Shown: positions 16,560 to 24,517 of the stretch, piece by piece
Layout of the letters: each line of letters opens with the position of its first letter
Numbering within the stretch: the first letter of the stretch is position 1
Assembly (NCBI GenBank): GCA_041622675.1
Contig: JBFJYH010000001.1
Location: 1-64,000 of the forward strand
Length of the DNA: 64,000 nt
Direction of reading: 5' to 3'
DNA from: Reddybacter sp041622675
GTDB taxonomy: Bacteria > Pseudomonadota > Gammaproteobacteria > Pseudomonadales > Porticoccaceae
Translations under genes and position numbers: made by a program
The notes under the pieces: model-generated
Databases searched by the model: none
The model's input: the letters and a program-made list of their open reading frames with translations, nothing else
What the model was told of the DNA's origin: nothing

Positions 16560-17474
16560 ATGAGAAATATAATGCAACATGTTTATCGTTATCAGCGGGG
16601 TATTTCTCTGCTGTCTAAAATTTATATTGTCTTGATACTTGCTATTGGCGCCACTGCTTTTTATTTATACGATAGCTACACCTTTGGGACTGAATATACG
16701 ACAGCAGGTGCCTTTACTTATCCTGAGGGCTATGCGCCTGCCTGCACTGATAAGCGAAGTGGAGTGGCTGATCACGTACACTATAAGGACGCAAACAACC
16801 TTCACTTTAATGTGACGACGCCGACTAATTATCGCAGTGATTACGCTCACCCCTTGCTTATGGTTTGGGCACCCTCGGGATTAAGTGAAGGCTTGTCAGA
16901 GCGCTTTACCGGCCTTACTCGACAGGCAACCGAGGCGGGTTATGTCATTGTACATACGCGCAGTATTCCCCTGGGCATTAAATCTTTGACAGCTTTAAGT
17001 GCGGTGCCAGCCACGGTGATTGACGATTGGTGTATAGATTCTGGTTTAGTGTTTTATACAGGCCATTCTGATGGGGGTACGGTGTCTAATGCCCTGTCTG
17101 TTATGCCTGAATCTGCTTTTCATCCGAAGGCATTGGCGCCGAGTGCCATGGGCATGCAGGGTAAAGACATGGCGTCTTATTCCTGCCCCAGCCCCACCAG
17201 TGTGATGCTGATGCACAATAAGGGTGATGGCCATTTCCCGGACTACGGCAGTCAGGTAGTTAAGTGGTGGGCCGATTGCAATCAATGTTCCAGGCAGACT
17301 GTGCCCTCCGATTTCAACGGTTGTGTCGAGTACATGGCGTGTGCGGAGGGTGTAAAAACGTTATTTTGCGAGGCCGAGGGTAATCATGCGCATTGGCCAG
17401 GGCCTGAGCACGATCCCATTCGTTTCTTTTCAGATATTGTCGATACTACTAGACAGGCGGCTGGCGTGGAATAA
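16560..17474 (+). CDS. Secreted or membrane-anchored alpha/beta hydrolase
   Basis: A 304-residue protein with one N-terminal hydrophobic segment (about residues 18-42), probably a signal anchor, and a periplasmic hydrolase domain. The nucleophile motif FYTGHSDGGT contains Ser in G-H-S-D-G, as in polyhydroxybutyrate depolymerase-like and feruloyl-esterase-like enzymes. A possible acid is in DGHFPDYG, and the His is in EGNHAHWPG. Several Cys residues (CNQCSRQ, CVEYMACAEG, FCEAEG) suggest disulfides. It starts 26 bases after YqaA. The substrate is unknown; polyester or lipid esters are the likeliest inference. Confidence 0.75.
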   Translation: MRNIMQHVYRYQRGISLLSKIYIVLILAIGATAFYLYDSYTFGTEYTTAGAFTYPEGYAPACTDKRSGVADHVHYKDANNLHFNVTTPTNYRSDYAHPLLMVWAPSGLSEGLSERFTGLTRQATEAGYVIVHTRSIPLGIKSLTALSAVPATVIDDWCIDSGLVFYTGHSDGGTVSNALSVMPESAFHPKALAPSAMGMQGKDMASYSCPSPTSVMLMHNKGDGHFPDYGSQVVKWWADCNQCSRQTVPSDFNGCVEYMACAEGVKTLFCEAEGNHAHWPGPEHDPIRFFSDIVDTTRQAAGVE

Positions 17475-17571
17475 TCCGCTCGACTGTGCGGGCATTTGAT
17501 GTCTGTCAATTTCACATTCACGGATTTTATTTATGCTTTCACCTCTGAATAGAAATTGAGCAGGTGATAAA

Positions 17572-17682
17572 GTGGAAGAGACAATTACGGATAAACAAGT
17601 GTGGGCGCGAATCGCCATAACGATTGGTAGTTTGGTGGGGGTGATGGTCGTCGCTATCATCGCCTCCAATATGCTTGGCTAA
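17572..17682 (+). CDS. Possible 36-residue single-span membrane protein
   Basis: A short frame from GTG 17572 encodes a charged N-terminus (VEETITDKQVWAR) and one strong hydrophobic span (about residues 14-34, IAITIGSLVGVMVVAIIAS). AGGTGA lies a few bases before the GTG. A second hydrophobic stretch follows in another frame (about 17690-17780, with ILLAGFLVHFLWHNKL), so the pair could instead be one frameshifted small membrane protein. It lies between the secreted hydrolase and the thioesterase on the same strand. Existence is inferred only from ribosome site and hydropathy. Confidence 0.4.
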   Translation: MEETITDKQVWARIAITIGSLVGVMVVAIIASNMLG

Positions 17683-17792
17683 GCCGTGCTCAACAAAAAT
17701 TTCGAGGCGATCTGGTTTCAATTTTATTGGCGGGCTTTCTGGTTCACTTTCTCTGGCACAATAAGCTGATTTTTTGATAGGGAGTAGGGTAA

Positions 17793-18281
17793 GTGTCTGC
17801 AGAAAAAAACGAAACTACACTGACGAGGACAGTGCTTACTGTCGAACCTGATTGGGTCGATTACAATGGCCATATGAATTTAGCGTATTATGTTCTGGCT
17901 TTCGATAGGGCTACCGACAATTTTTACGATCAATTGGGTATTGGTCTCGACTATCGTGCGCTACAAGACAGTTCGATGTTTACCCTGGGTATTAATGTTG
18001 ATTATTTACGCGAAGTTTTCCAGAGCGACGAGCTGTTTATTACCACGCAATTACTTGCAGTTGATAAAAAGCGCTTGCGCTATATTCATCAAATGTATCA
18101 AGGGGATGATACCAGTCCGGTTGCAGTGAATGAATGTCTTGCCATTCATGTCAATATGGATACTCGCAAAAGTGAACCTTTCCCAACTGCGACGCAAATC
18201 CGTATTGATAAAGCCTGGGCTTCACATCAGGGTTTGACGCAGCCTGAGGGCGCCGGTCGGCGTTTGGGTGAAAAACGATAG
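17793..18281 (+). CDS. Hotdog-fold thioesterase (4HBT family)
   Basis: A 162-residue acyl-CoA thioesterase. The family signature VDYNGHMNLAYYV (about residues 23-35), with an Asp-x-x-x-His pattern, marks the active-site helix region, and REVFQSDELFITTQLLAVD is the central strand region. The group includes betainyl-CoA and 4-hydroxybenzoyl-CoA-like thioesterases. Start GTG 17793 has GGGAGTAGGG upstream. The preferred acyl group cannot be told. It may be the last gene of the run from 15.3 kb. Confidence 0.82.
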   Translation: MSAEKNETTLTRTVLTVEPDWVDYNGHMNLAYYVLAFDRATDNFYDQLGIGLDYRALQDSSMFTLGINVDYLREVFQSDELFITTQLLAVDKKRLRYIHQMYQGDDTSPVAVNECLAIHVNMDTRKSEPFPTATQIRIDKAWASHQGLTQPEGAGRRLGEKR

Positions 18282-18448
18282 GCAGTAATTTTTTAACCCT
18301 CCGTGTCACTTAGTCTTTTTCAATGTATTTAAAATAATCGAGTCAAATGAGGGGGGATGAAGTTGTCGAATGCTTCATTCTAAATTTTCTGGGCTTGGGC
18401 GAATAGTGCCGCTACACTGTTTAGTCCCCAACCATTTCGGCACTATCG

Positions 18449-19120
18449 ATGAGTTTATTACCCTGTGAAATCGTTGAAACAAAGGCTACACATATTGATG
18501 CCTGTGTGATTTGGCTCCATGGTCTAGGCGCCAGCGGTCACGATTTTGTGCCCGTTGTTCCCGAGTTGCACCTGCCCGATACTATGGGGGTGCGCTTTGT
18601 TTTCCCCCACGCGCCAGCCATTCCAGTGACCATTAATGGCGGTATGGTAATGCCTGCTTGGTACGACATTTTGACGATGGCCGGGGCCGAGCGCCAGCTC
18701 GATACTGCCCAGCTTATGGCCAGTGTTGATGCTGTTACCGCGCTGATTGCCGATCAACGTGAGCAGGGTATAGCGAGTGAGAGGGTTGTACTTGCAGGTT
18801 TTTCTCAGGGCGGCGCCGTGGCTTACCAACTGGCCTTGACCTACCCTGAACCGCTGGCGGGGCTGATGACAATGTCGACATATTTCCCAACCCAAAAATC
18901 TCTCGTTCCCACTGTTGCCAATCGTACATTACCTATTCACGTTTTTCATGGTAGCCGCGACCCGATGGTACCTGAGAGCATGGGGCTCGATGCTGTATCA
19001 GCCTTAACAAACATGGGTCTCACGCCTAAATACAAAAACTATGCAATGGCGCATGAACTCTGTCTTGCGCAAATACAAGATATTTCTCAGTGGTTACAGG
19101 GAGTGCTTAGGATTGATTAA
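18449..19120 (+). CDS. Carboxylesterase/phospholipase family hydrolase
   Basis: A 223-residue cytoplasmic alpha/beta hydrolase of the EstB/acyl-protein-thioesterase family. IWLHGLGASGHDF forms the oxyanion loop, GFSQGGAVAYQ carries the nucleophile Ser, HGSRDPMVP carries the Asp and AMAHELC the His, so the triad is complete. Such enzymes cleave short-chain esters. Its place 114 bases upstream of a Baeyer-Villiger monooxygenase, whose product is an ester or lactone, makes hydrolysis of that product a reasonable inference. Confidence 0.88.
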   Translation: MSLLPCEIVETKATHIDACVIWLHGLGASGHDFVPVVPELHLPDTMGVRFVFPHAPAIPVTINGGMVMPAWYDILTMAGAERQLDTAQLMASVDAVTALIADQREQGIASERVVLAGFSQGGAVAYQLALTYPEPLAGLMTMSTYFPTQKSLVPTVANRTLPIHVFHGSRDPMVPESMGLDAVSALTNMGLTPKYKNYAMAHELCLAQIQDISQWLQGVLRID

Positions 19121-19234
19121 GCGCTTCACTAGCTTGAACAGATGGACGGTTTTTTAGCGTGATATTCGTTAAAATAATTGGCACAATAAATTTTTATTTC
19201 GCTTCTTTATCATAATTTTATAAGAGTTTCAGCC

Positions 19235-20884
19235 ATGACAAATTCTACTAATACAGCGTCCAATACCGATTACGATGTCATTGTCGTAGGGGCAGGATTC
19301 GCAGGTTTAACCGCCGTTCATCGTATGCGTGAACTCGGTTTTAGCGTGCGCTTGTTTGAGGCCGGCAGCGATGTCGGTGGCACCTGGTATTGGAATCAGT
19401 ACCCGGGCCTTAAAGTCGACGTAGAGAGTGTTGAATACTCCTTGTCGTTCTCCTATGTGATCGAGCAGGAATGGACCTGGTCTGAACGTTACGCTGGTCC
19501 ACAGGAACTGTGCCGCTATGCTAATTTCGTCGCTGATCGTCTCGATTTACGTCGTGATATTCAGACAAATACTCGTATTGATGCTGCTGAATTTGATGAG
19601 AATTTCGGTATCTGGGCCCTTACCACCAACAGTGGTGAGCAGCTGAGCTCACGCTTTGTCATTATGTGCACCGGCATGCTCAATCAGCCGGTTAAACCAC
19701 CCTTTAAAGGTCTCGATAGTTTTGAAGGTAAGCAATATCACAGTGCCCGCTGGCCCAAAGAAGGCGTTGATTTGAGTGAACAGCGTGTTGGTGTCATCGG
19801 CACCGGTTCTTCGGGTGTCCAGATTATCTCAGCTATCGCCAGTCAAGTAGGCCATCTACACGTATTTCACCGTACACCAGGTTATTGTTTGCCCCTGCGC
19901 AACTGTGCCATGCCTGAAGAATACTCGACGCGTGTGAAAGCTAATTACGGTGAATGGCGCGCGGCTGAGCGCTATAACTCTTTCGGTGGCTGGGTGGCTC
20001 TGAATTATCAAATTGGCCAGCCCGTCACCGGCTCTGCTCTCGACGCTACACCCGAAGAGCGCCAGGCCCTCTTTGATGAGCGGTGGGAAAGCGGTGGACT
20101 GAGTTTTTATAATGTCTACCCTGATGTCTATACCGACCTTGAAGCAAATGCGACCCTTAGTAAATATCTACAGGATAAGATTCGCGAACGCGTTAAAGAC
20201 CCCAAGCTGGCAGAAATTCTTACGCCCAAATATCCGGCCCTGACGAAGCGATTGATTGCTGAGACCAACTACTACGAAGTTTATGAGCAGGAAAATGTTG
20301 AGCTAGTTGATCTGAGTAAACAGGGCATTGATGAAATTACGCCCAAAGGTGTACGCGTTGGCGATACAGAATACGAACTTGATAGCCTTGTTTTTGCGAC
20401 GGGCTTCGATGCCATGACAGGTTCACTTAAGGCGATGGACGTGCGCGGTCGCGGTGGTCTCACTTTTGCCGAGCACTGGGATGATGGCGCCCGTACCCAC
20501 ATGGGTTTGATGAGTGCCGGTTTCCCGAACCTGTTTATAATCAATGCGGCCGGTAGCCCGGCACCTTTGTTTCAACCGATTATTCTTGGTCAAGAACAAG
20601 TGCAATGGGTGGGTAGGTTGATCAGTAAATTGGCCGAGCGCAACATCAACTGTATTGAACCCACTTCCGAATCTGAAGACAACTGGGGCCGTCTGTGCGA
20701 AGAAGCGTTGTCTGCAACACTGTTCCCGCTTACTGACAGCTGGTACATCGGCAAGAATGTGCCGGGGAAATCACATACAGGGCTGGCCTATTTTGGAGGT
20801 ATGGAAAATTATCGCAAGGCGATGACCGATGCTGAAGTGAGTGGCTATGCCGGTGATTTTGTTTTGACGAACTTGTCAGGCTAA
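19235..20884 (+). CDS. Baeyer-Villiger-type flavin monooxygenase
   Basis: A 549-residue class B FAD/NADPH monooxygenase. The first Rossmann motif GAGFAGL is near residue 19, followed by DVGGTWYWNQYPGLKVD, which is typical of cyclohexanone-type BVMOs. The fingerprint FxGxxxHxxxWP is intact as FEGKQYHSARWP at residues 163-174. A second nucleotide site GVIGTGSSGVQ lies near residue 188. These enzymes insert oxygen next to a ketone to give an ester or lactone. An esterase precedes it and an SDR and HSL esterase follow, so an alcohol-ketone-ester route is implied. The ketone substrate (alicyclic, steroid or terpene) is not readable. Confidence 0.92.
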   Translation: MTNSTNTASNTDYDVIVVGAGFAGLTAVHRMRELGFSVRLFEAGSDVGGTWYWNQYPGLKVDVESVEYSLSFSYVIEQEWTWSERYAGPQELCRYANFVADRLDLRRDIQTNTRIDAAEFDENFGIWALTTNSGEQLSSRFVIMCTGMLNQPVKPPFKGLDSFEGKQYHSARWPKEGVDLSEQRVGVIGTGSSGVQIISAIASQVGHLHVFHRTPGYCLPLRNCAMPEEYSTRVKANYGEWRAAERYNSFGGWVALNYQIGQPVTGSALDATPEERQALFDERWESGGLSFYNVYPDVYTDLEANATLSKYLQDKIRERVKDPKLAEILTPKYPALTKRLIAETNYYEVYEQENVELVDLSKQGIDEITPKGVRVGDTEYELDSLVFATGFDAMTGSLKAMDVRGRGGLTFAEHWDDGARTHMGLMSAGFPNLFIINAAGSPAPLFQPIILGQEQVQWVGRLISKLAERNINCIEPTSESEDNWGRLCEEALSATLFPLTDSWYIGKNVPGKSHTGLAYFGGMENYRKAMTDAEVSGYAGDFVLTNLSG

Positions 20885-21428
20885 AACCGTAAAGTGTTTG
20901 GCGGGCCTATGGTGTATTTGGTATTTGCACTCTACGTCAGCGCTTGGCATTTAGTGCGCGATCTTATTCAAAAATTTTGTCCGGTGAAAATAAGTCTCGC
21001 AGCTTTTGAAAAGTTTGAACAAATGAAGGTGTAAGCGGTTTTTTTCTCTTCGTCCATTATGAAGCGAAAATTTAACTATTATTTTCCTTTGATTGTTTTA
21101 AGCGCTCAACTGTCTGAGCTATTACAGCAATTTATTTGGCCCGTTAGGCGGCGCTTCTGGTTGTTGAGCTTTGACGAAGACGCGAGCTTTTATATTGTTT
21201 TGTTCAGGATAGGTATAAGTTTATTTGTTTGTAAAGTTGTTGCTAAGGTGGAGTTATTCTTGTAAACGCTGAAAATAATCAACGGAAATTTTTCCATTAA
21301 CCAGATGTAATGAGTAGCGCGGTGGGCGTAGTGTGGTGGAAAAATGTTAATTAAATTTGCTTTCGCTATCATCTTTAATTCAAGAAAAAAAGCTAATTAA
21401 ATTAGATTGTTCGCAAGGAGTAAAGACC
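20885..21428 (+). other. Gene-free stretch between BVMO and SDR
   Basis: About 540 AT-rich bases. The only frame of note (21059-21265, 68 codons) has no ribosome site and no recognisable protein pattern, so I do not call it. The last part before the SDR holds an AAGGAG ribosome site at 21415-21420. I see no clear terminator. Confidence 0.5.
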
Positions 21429-22205
21429 GTGACATTATTTGATCTCAGAGGAAAAGTTGCTGTTATCACGGGTTCGACGAAGGGTATTGGCAAAGCAATA
21501 GCCGAGCAAATGGCGCTCCACGGTGCCCGTGTTGTCGTGTCGAGCCGCAAGGCCGATGCCTGTGTACAGGTGAGTGAAGATATTAATGCATTGGTTGAAG
21601 GGCAGGCTGGGGAAGCCATTGGCATCGCTGCTAATATTTCCCGCAAAGCAGATCTCGAAAACCTGGTCGCGAAAACTGAAGAGGCCTATGGCAGGATTGA
21701 TATTCTGGTTTGCAATGCTGCGGCTAATCCTTATTACGGCTCTATGCTCGGTATTAACGATGAGCAATTCGATAAAATTATGGATAATAATATTAAGTCC
21801 AACCATTGGTTGAGCTCAATGGTGATACCCCAAATGCAAGCGCGAAAGGACGGGGTCATTATTATTATTTCATCGATTGGTGGTGTTGTCGGCCACACTT
21901 CTTTAGGTTCTTATGGTTTATCAAAGGCGGCAGACATGGCGCTTGCCCGCAATATTGGCGCTGAATTTGGGGGTGATAATATTCGTGCCAATGCCATTGC
22001 CCCAGGACTCATTAAAACCGACTTTGCCAAGGCTTTATGGGATAACCCAGAGTATCTTAAAAAGGCTACTGCCAATTGTCCCTTAGGTCGTATTGGTGAA
22101 CCGGATGAAATTGCCGGGGCCACCGTATTTCTAGCCTCTGCAGCAGGTGCTTTTATGAATGGCCAAACCTTAATTATTGATGGTGGTCGCACGATGTCGA
22201 ATTAG
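21429..22205 (+). CDS. Short-chain dehydrogenase (DHRS4-like)
   Basis: A 258-residue classical SDR. The start is set at GTG 21429 (TLFDLRGKVAVITG), nine bases after AAGGAG; the frame is open further upstream but without family-like sequence. The cofactor loop is TGSTKGIGKA, NAAANPYYG follows strand 4, and the catalytic region is IISSIGG with YGLSKAADM. A basic residue after strand 2 (VVSSRKADAC) points to NADP. In its family such proteins reduce or oxidise ketones, retinal and steroids. It shares direction with the BVMO and HSL esterase and may supply the ketone or oxidise the released alcohol. Confidence 0.88.
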   Translation: MTLFDLRGKVAVITGSTKGIGKAIAEQMALHGARVVVSSRKADACVQVSEDINALVEGQAGEAIGIAANISRKADLENLVAKTEEAYGRIDILVCNAAANPYYGSMLGINDEQFDKIMDNNIKSNHWLSSMVIPQMQARKDGVIIIISSIGGVVGHTSLGSYGLSKAADMALARNIGAEFGGDNIRANAIAPGLIKTDFAKALWDNPEYLKKATANCPLGRIGEPDEIAGATVFLASAAGAFMNGQTLIIDGGRTMSN

Positions 22206-22333
22206 GGCCAAACCTCGGCTTGCAGAGTACCTAAAGCCGTGGTCGTTGCGGGTATTGGCCCTTTGTTGCAAACTAGCTCGAACAACAACGACTACTAATG
22301 CAAACTAAATGAAGGATTAAAAGGAGATAAGCA

Positions 22334-23224
22334 ATGGCGAGTTTACGCAGTCAGATATTGGCCCCCATCATGCGCATGACCATGAAGAAAAAACTCGGTA
22401 AAAGTGGTGACGCGACTAAAGAGCGAGAGTTCCTCGACAAAATGTCTGGTATGACCTCACGCCGGCCTAGCGGTAAGTACGATGTGGTTGGCGGTGTCTC
22501 GGGTGAGTGGCAGCAAGCCAGCTCGGGCAGCACAGACAATGTAATCTTATATTTGCACGGTGGTGCTTTTGTTATTGGTTCCCCTCTTAGTCATCGAGAT
22601 ATGGTAGGTGCCATTGCTGACGCAGCCCAGGCGCGCGCTTTTATTGCAGACTACCGCTTGGCCCCAGAAACTCCATTCCCCGGGGCCGTCGATGATGCTG
22701 TTGCCGCCTACAAGGGTTTGCTAGCAAATGGTGAAAAGGCTGAAAAAATTATTATCGCCGGTGACTCCGCCGGTGGGGGCCTGACCATGTCTACCCTGGT
22801 TGCTCTACGAGATGAAGGTGTCGAGCTGCCCGCTGGTGCCGTTTGTATTTCCCCCTGGGCTGATCTGACCTTTACCGGTGACTCGATGATTGTCAAAGAT
22901 AAGGTTGATGCGATGCTCGGTCGCAGCAGTCTGTCGTGGTTCGCCGGTCAATATCTGGCTGGACAGGATCCGGCTCAGCCACTGGCCTCGCCAATTTTTG
23001 CCGACCTTAAGGGCCTACCACCCATATTGATTCAGGTGGGGAGTAATGAAGTGTTGCTCGACGATGCCATTCGCCTCAATAAAGCTCTTAAACAAGTCGA
23101 TGGTGATGTCACCCTTGAAGTTTGGGAAGCGCAAATGCACGTATGGCACCTGATGTCGATGATTGTACCTGAAGGTAAACACGCGATTAACGTGATAGGC
23201 ACTTTTGTTAAAACCCATACGTAA
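22334..23224 (+). CDS. Hormone-sensitive-lipase-family esterase
   Basis: A 296-residue cytoplasmic alpha/beta hydrolase. The HSL signature LYLHGGAFVIGSP supplies the oxyanion HGGAF, the nucleophile is in IAGDSAGGGL, the Asp is probably in GSNEVLLDDA and the His in EAQMHVWHL. The short cap region at the N-terminus fits the family. A good AGGAGA ribosome site lies six bases before the ATG. It closes the BVMO-SDR-esterase run and could hydrolyse the ester made by the monooxygenase. Confidence 0.88.
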   Translation: MASLRSQILAPIMRMTMKKKLGKSGDATKEREFLDKMSGMTSRRPSGKYDVVGGVSGEWQQASSGSTDNVILYLHGGAFVIGSPLSHRDMVGAIADAAQARAFIADYRLAPETPFPGAVDDAVAAYKGLLANGEKAEKIIIAGDSAGGGLTMSTLVALRDEGVELPAGAVCISPWADLTFTGDSMIVKDKVDAMLGRSSLSWFAGQYLAGQDPAQPLASPIFADLKGLPPILIQVGSNEVLLDDAIRLNKALKQVDGDVTLEVWEAQMHVWHLMSMIVPEGKHAINVIGTFVKTHT

Positions 23225-23620
23225 CGCGCACTGACTGCAGAGGCGCCTCTTTATTGATTGAATAGAGAGGTAGCCTAGTGGTTTGGTTTCTTGATGCTCA
23301 ATAAGAAAAAACTGAAGAAACCGAACATGTTCTAGGCCTTGCCACACCTGTTAGCAATATGATGCTGTATGCAATAGTAGTTAACTGCATTAATGACTAA
23401 GAATAGAAATCGCTGCTGGAGCCAAGTATTACTTGGCTCCAAACATGGTTGTTTAACTGGTTTGGGGTGACCTAGGTGCATTGCAAGGTCGATGTGATCA
23501 CCTGCTTCTAACGATAAAGTTTCATGTCACGACTGTCATTTATAGCAATTACCAACCCAACGGACAAGGTCATTCCTTGCTCCGCTAATGACTGGTTTTT
23601 GAGTCGATGTGCTAAGCATG
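23225..23620. other. Intergenic region with a tight hairpin
   Basis: No gene is seen between the HSL esterase and the convergent desaturase-family gene. It holds a perfect 10-base stem, GGAGCCAAGT (23418-23427) pairing with ACTTGGCTCC (23431-23440) across a 3-base loop. No T-run follows on either strand, so a classical terminator is not certain. A small GAGGCGCCTC palindrome lies just after the esterase stop. Confidence 0.55.
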
Positions 23621-24454
23621 TTAATGAGTCTTGTTTATTGAATAGGTATCGGGGCTGTGTTTAAAGGGTTGAAATAACATGCGGTGCAGAGCGAGATCGC
23701 GTTCAGTGCGAAAGGAGCCAATTCCGATACACATGCTTTGATGACCAGCTTGCGGCTGGGCACAATAGGTGCCAAACCAGCGATCCCAAATGGCCAGATT
23801 AAAACCGAAGTTACTGTTTGCCTCCTCGGGAATGACAGAGTGGTGGACGCGGTGCATGTCGGGGGTAACAATGAGGCGGCGCAGCCAATTATCAAGGCGT
23901 AGTGGCAAGCGCGCATTGGCGTGATTAAACATTGCTAGTGCATTAAGCAATACTTCGAAGAGTAATACGGCGACAGCGGGTGGCCCGAGTGCTGTAATGA
24001 CAGTGAATTTGAGTAGCATTGAGAGAATAATTTCAATGGGGTGGAAGCGGGCACCGGTAGTGACATCAAAAGCTAGATCAGCGTGGTGCATGCGGTGTAA
24101 ACGCCAGAGAACTGGTACGGCATGAAACATAACGTGCTGTAAATAAATAACCAGATCTAGACAAATAACAGCGAATAAAACGCCAGCCCACAGGGGTAAT
24201 TCAAATTGTTGTAACAAGCCCCAACCGGCGTTCTCACCGGCTAGCGCGAGTGCGACGGCGGTGGTCGGCATAACAAAGCGCAACAGCAGTGTATTGAAGA
24301 TTACAATGCCGAGATTACCGGGCCAGCGTAAACGCCGCGTCACTTGTGCTGTGCGTCGTGGTGCCAATATCTCCCAGGTGGCCATAAAGGCAAAAATAGC
24401 AGTGAAAAATCCCAGTCGAATAGCGGCCTCGTTGCTGAGCAAAAGTTCGTTCAC
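23621..24454 (-). CDS. Sterol desaturase/fatty acid hydroxylase family protein
   Basis: A 277-residue integral membrane di-iron oxygenase. The histidine clusters of the superfamily are all present: HVMFH, LHRMHHAD and, near the C-terminus, MHRVHHSV followed by NFGFNLAIWDRWFGTY. Four to five hydrophobic segments surround them. Members hydroxylate or desaturate sterols, carotenoids, alkylglycerols or fatty acids; which applies here is unknown. It starts with GTG. It is convergent to the esterase cluster and 63 bases downstream of the symporter gene, possibly as the last gene of that transcript. Confidence 0.88.
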   Translation of the reverse strand: MNELLLSNEAAIRLGFFTAIFAFMATWEILAPRRTAQVTRRLRWPGNLGIVIFNTLLLRFVMPTTAVALALAGENAGWGLLQQFELPLWAGVLFAVICLDLVIYLQHVMFHAVPVLWRLHRMHHADLAFDVTTGARFHPIEIILSMLLKFTVITALGPPAVAVLLFEVLLNALAMFNHANARLPLRLDNWLRRLIVTPDMHRVHHSVIPEEANSNFGFNLAIWDRWFGTYCAQPQAGHQSMCIGIGSFRTERDLALHRMLFQPFKHSPDTYSINKTH

Positions 24455-24517
24455 TGTATTACGCCTTTAGGGTTAGGTAGCATATTTCAGTACTTCTACT
24501 GCCAAGCTTTTTCTGCA

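Noticed and set aside
21059..21265. 68-codon frame between the BVMO and SDR
   Set aside because: No ribosome site, no family pattern, and it lies in an AT-rich gap where such frames arise by chance.
23015..23347. 110-codon minus-strand frame over the end of the HSL esterase
   Set aside because: It is a shadow of the esterase, whose motifs are intact on the plus strand.
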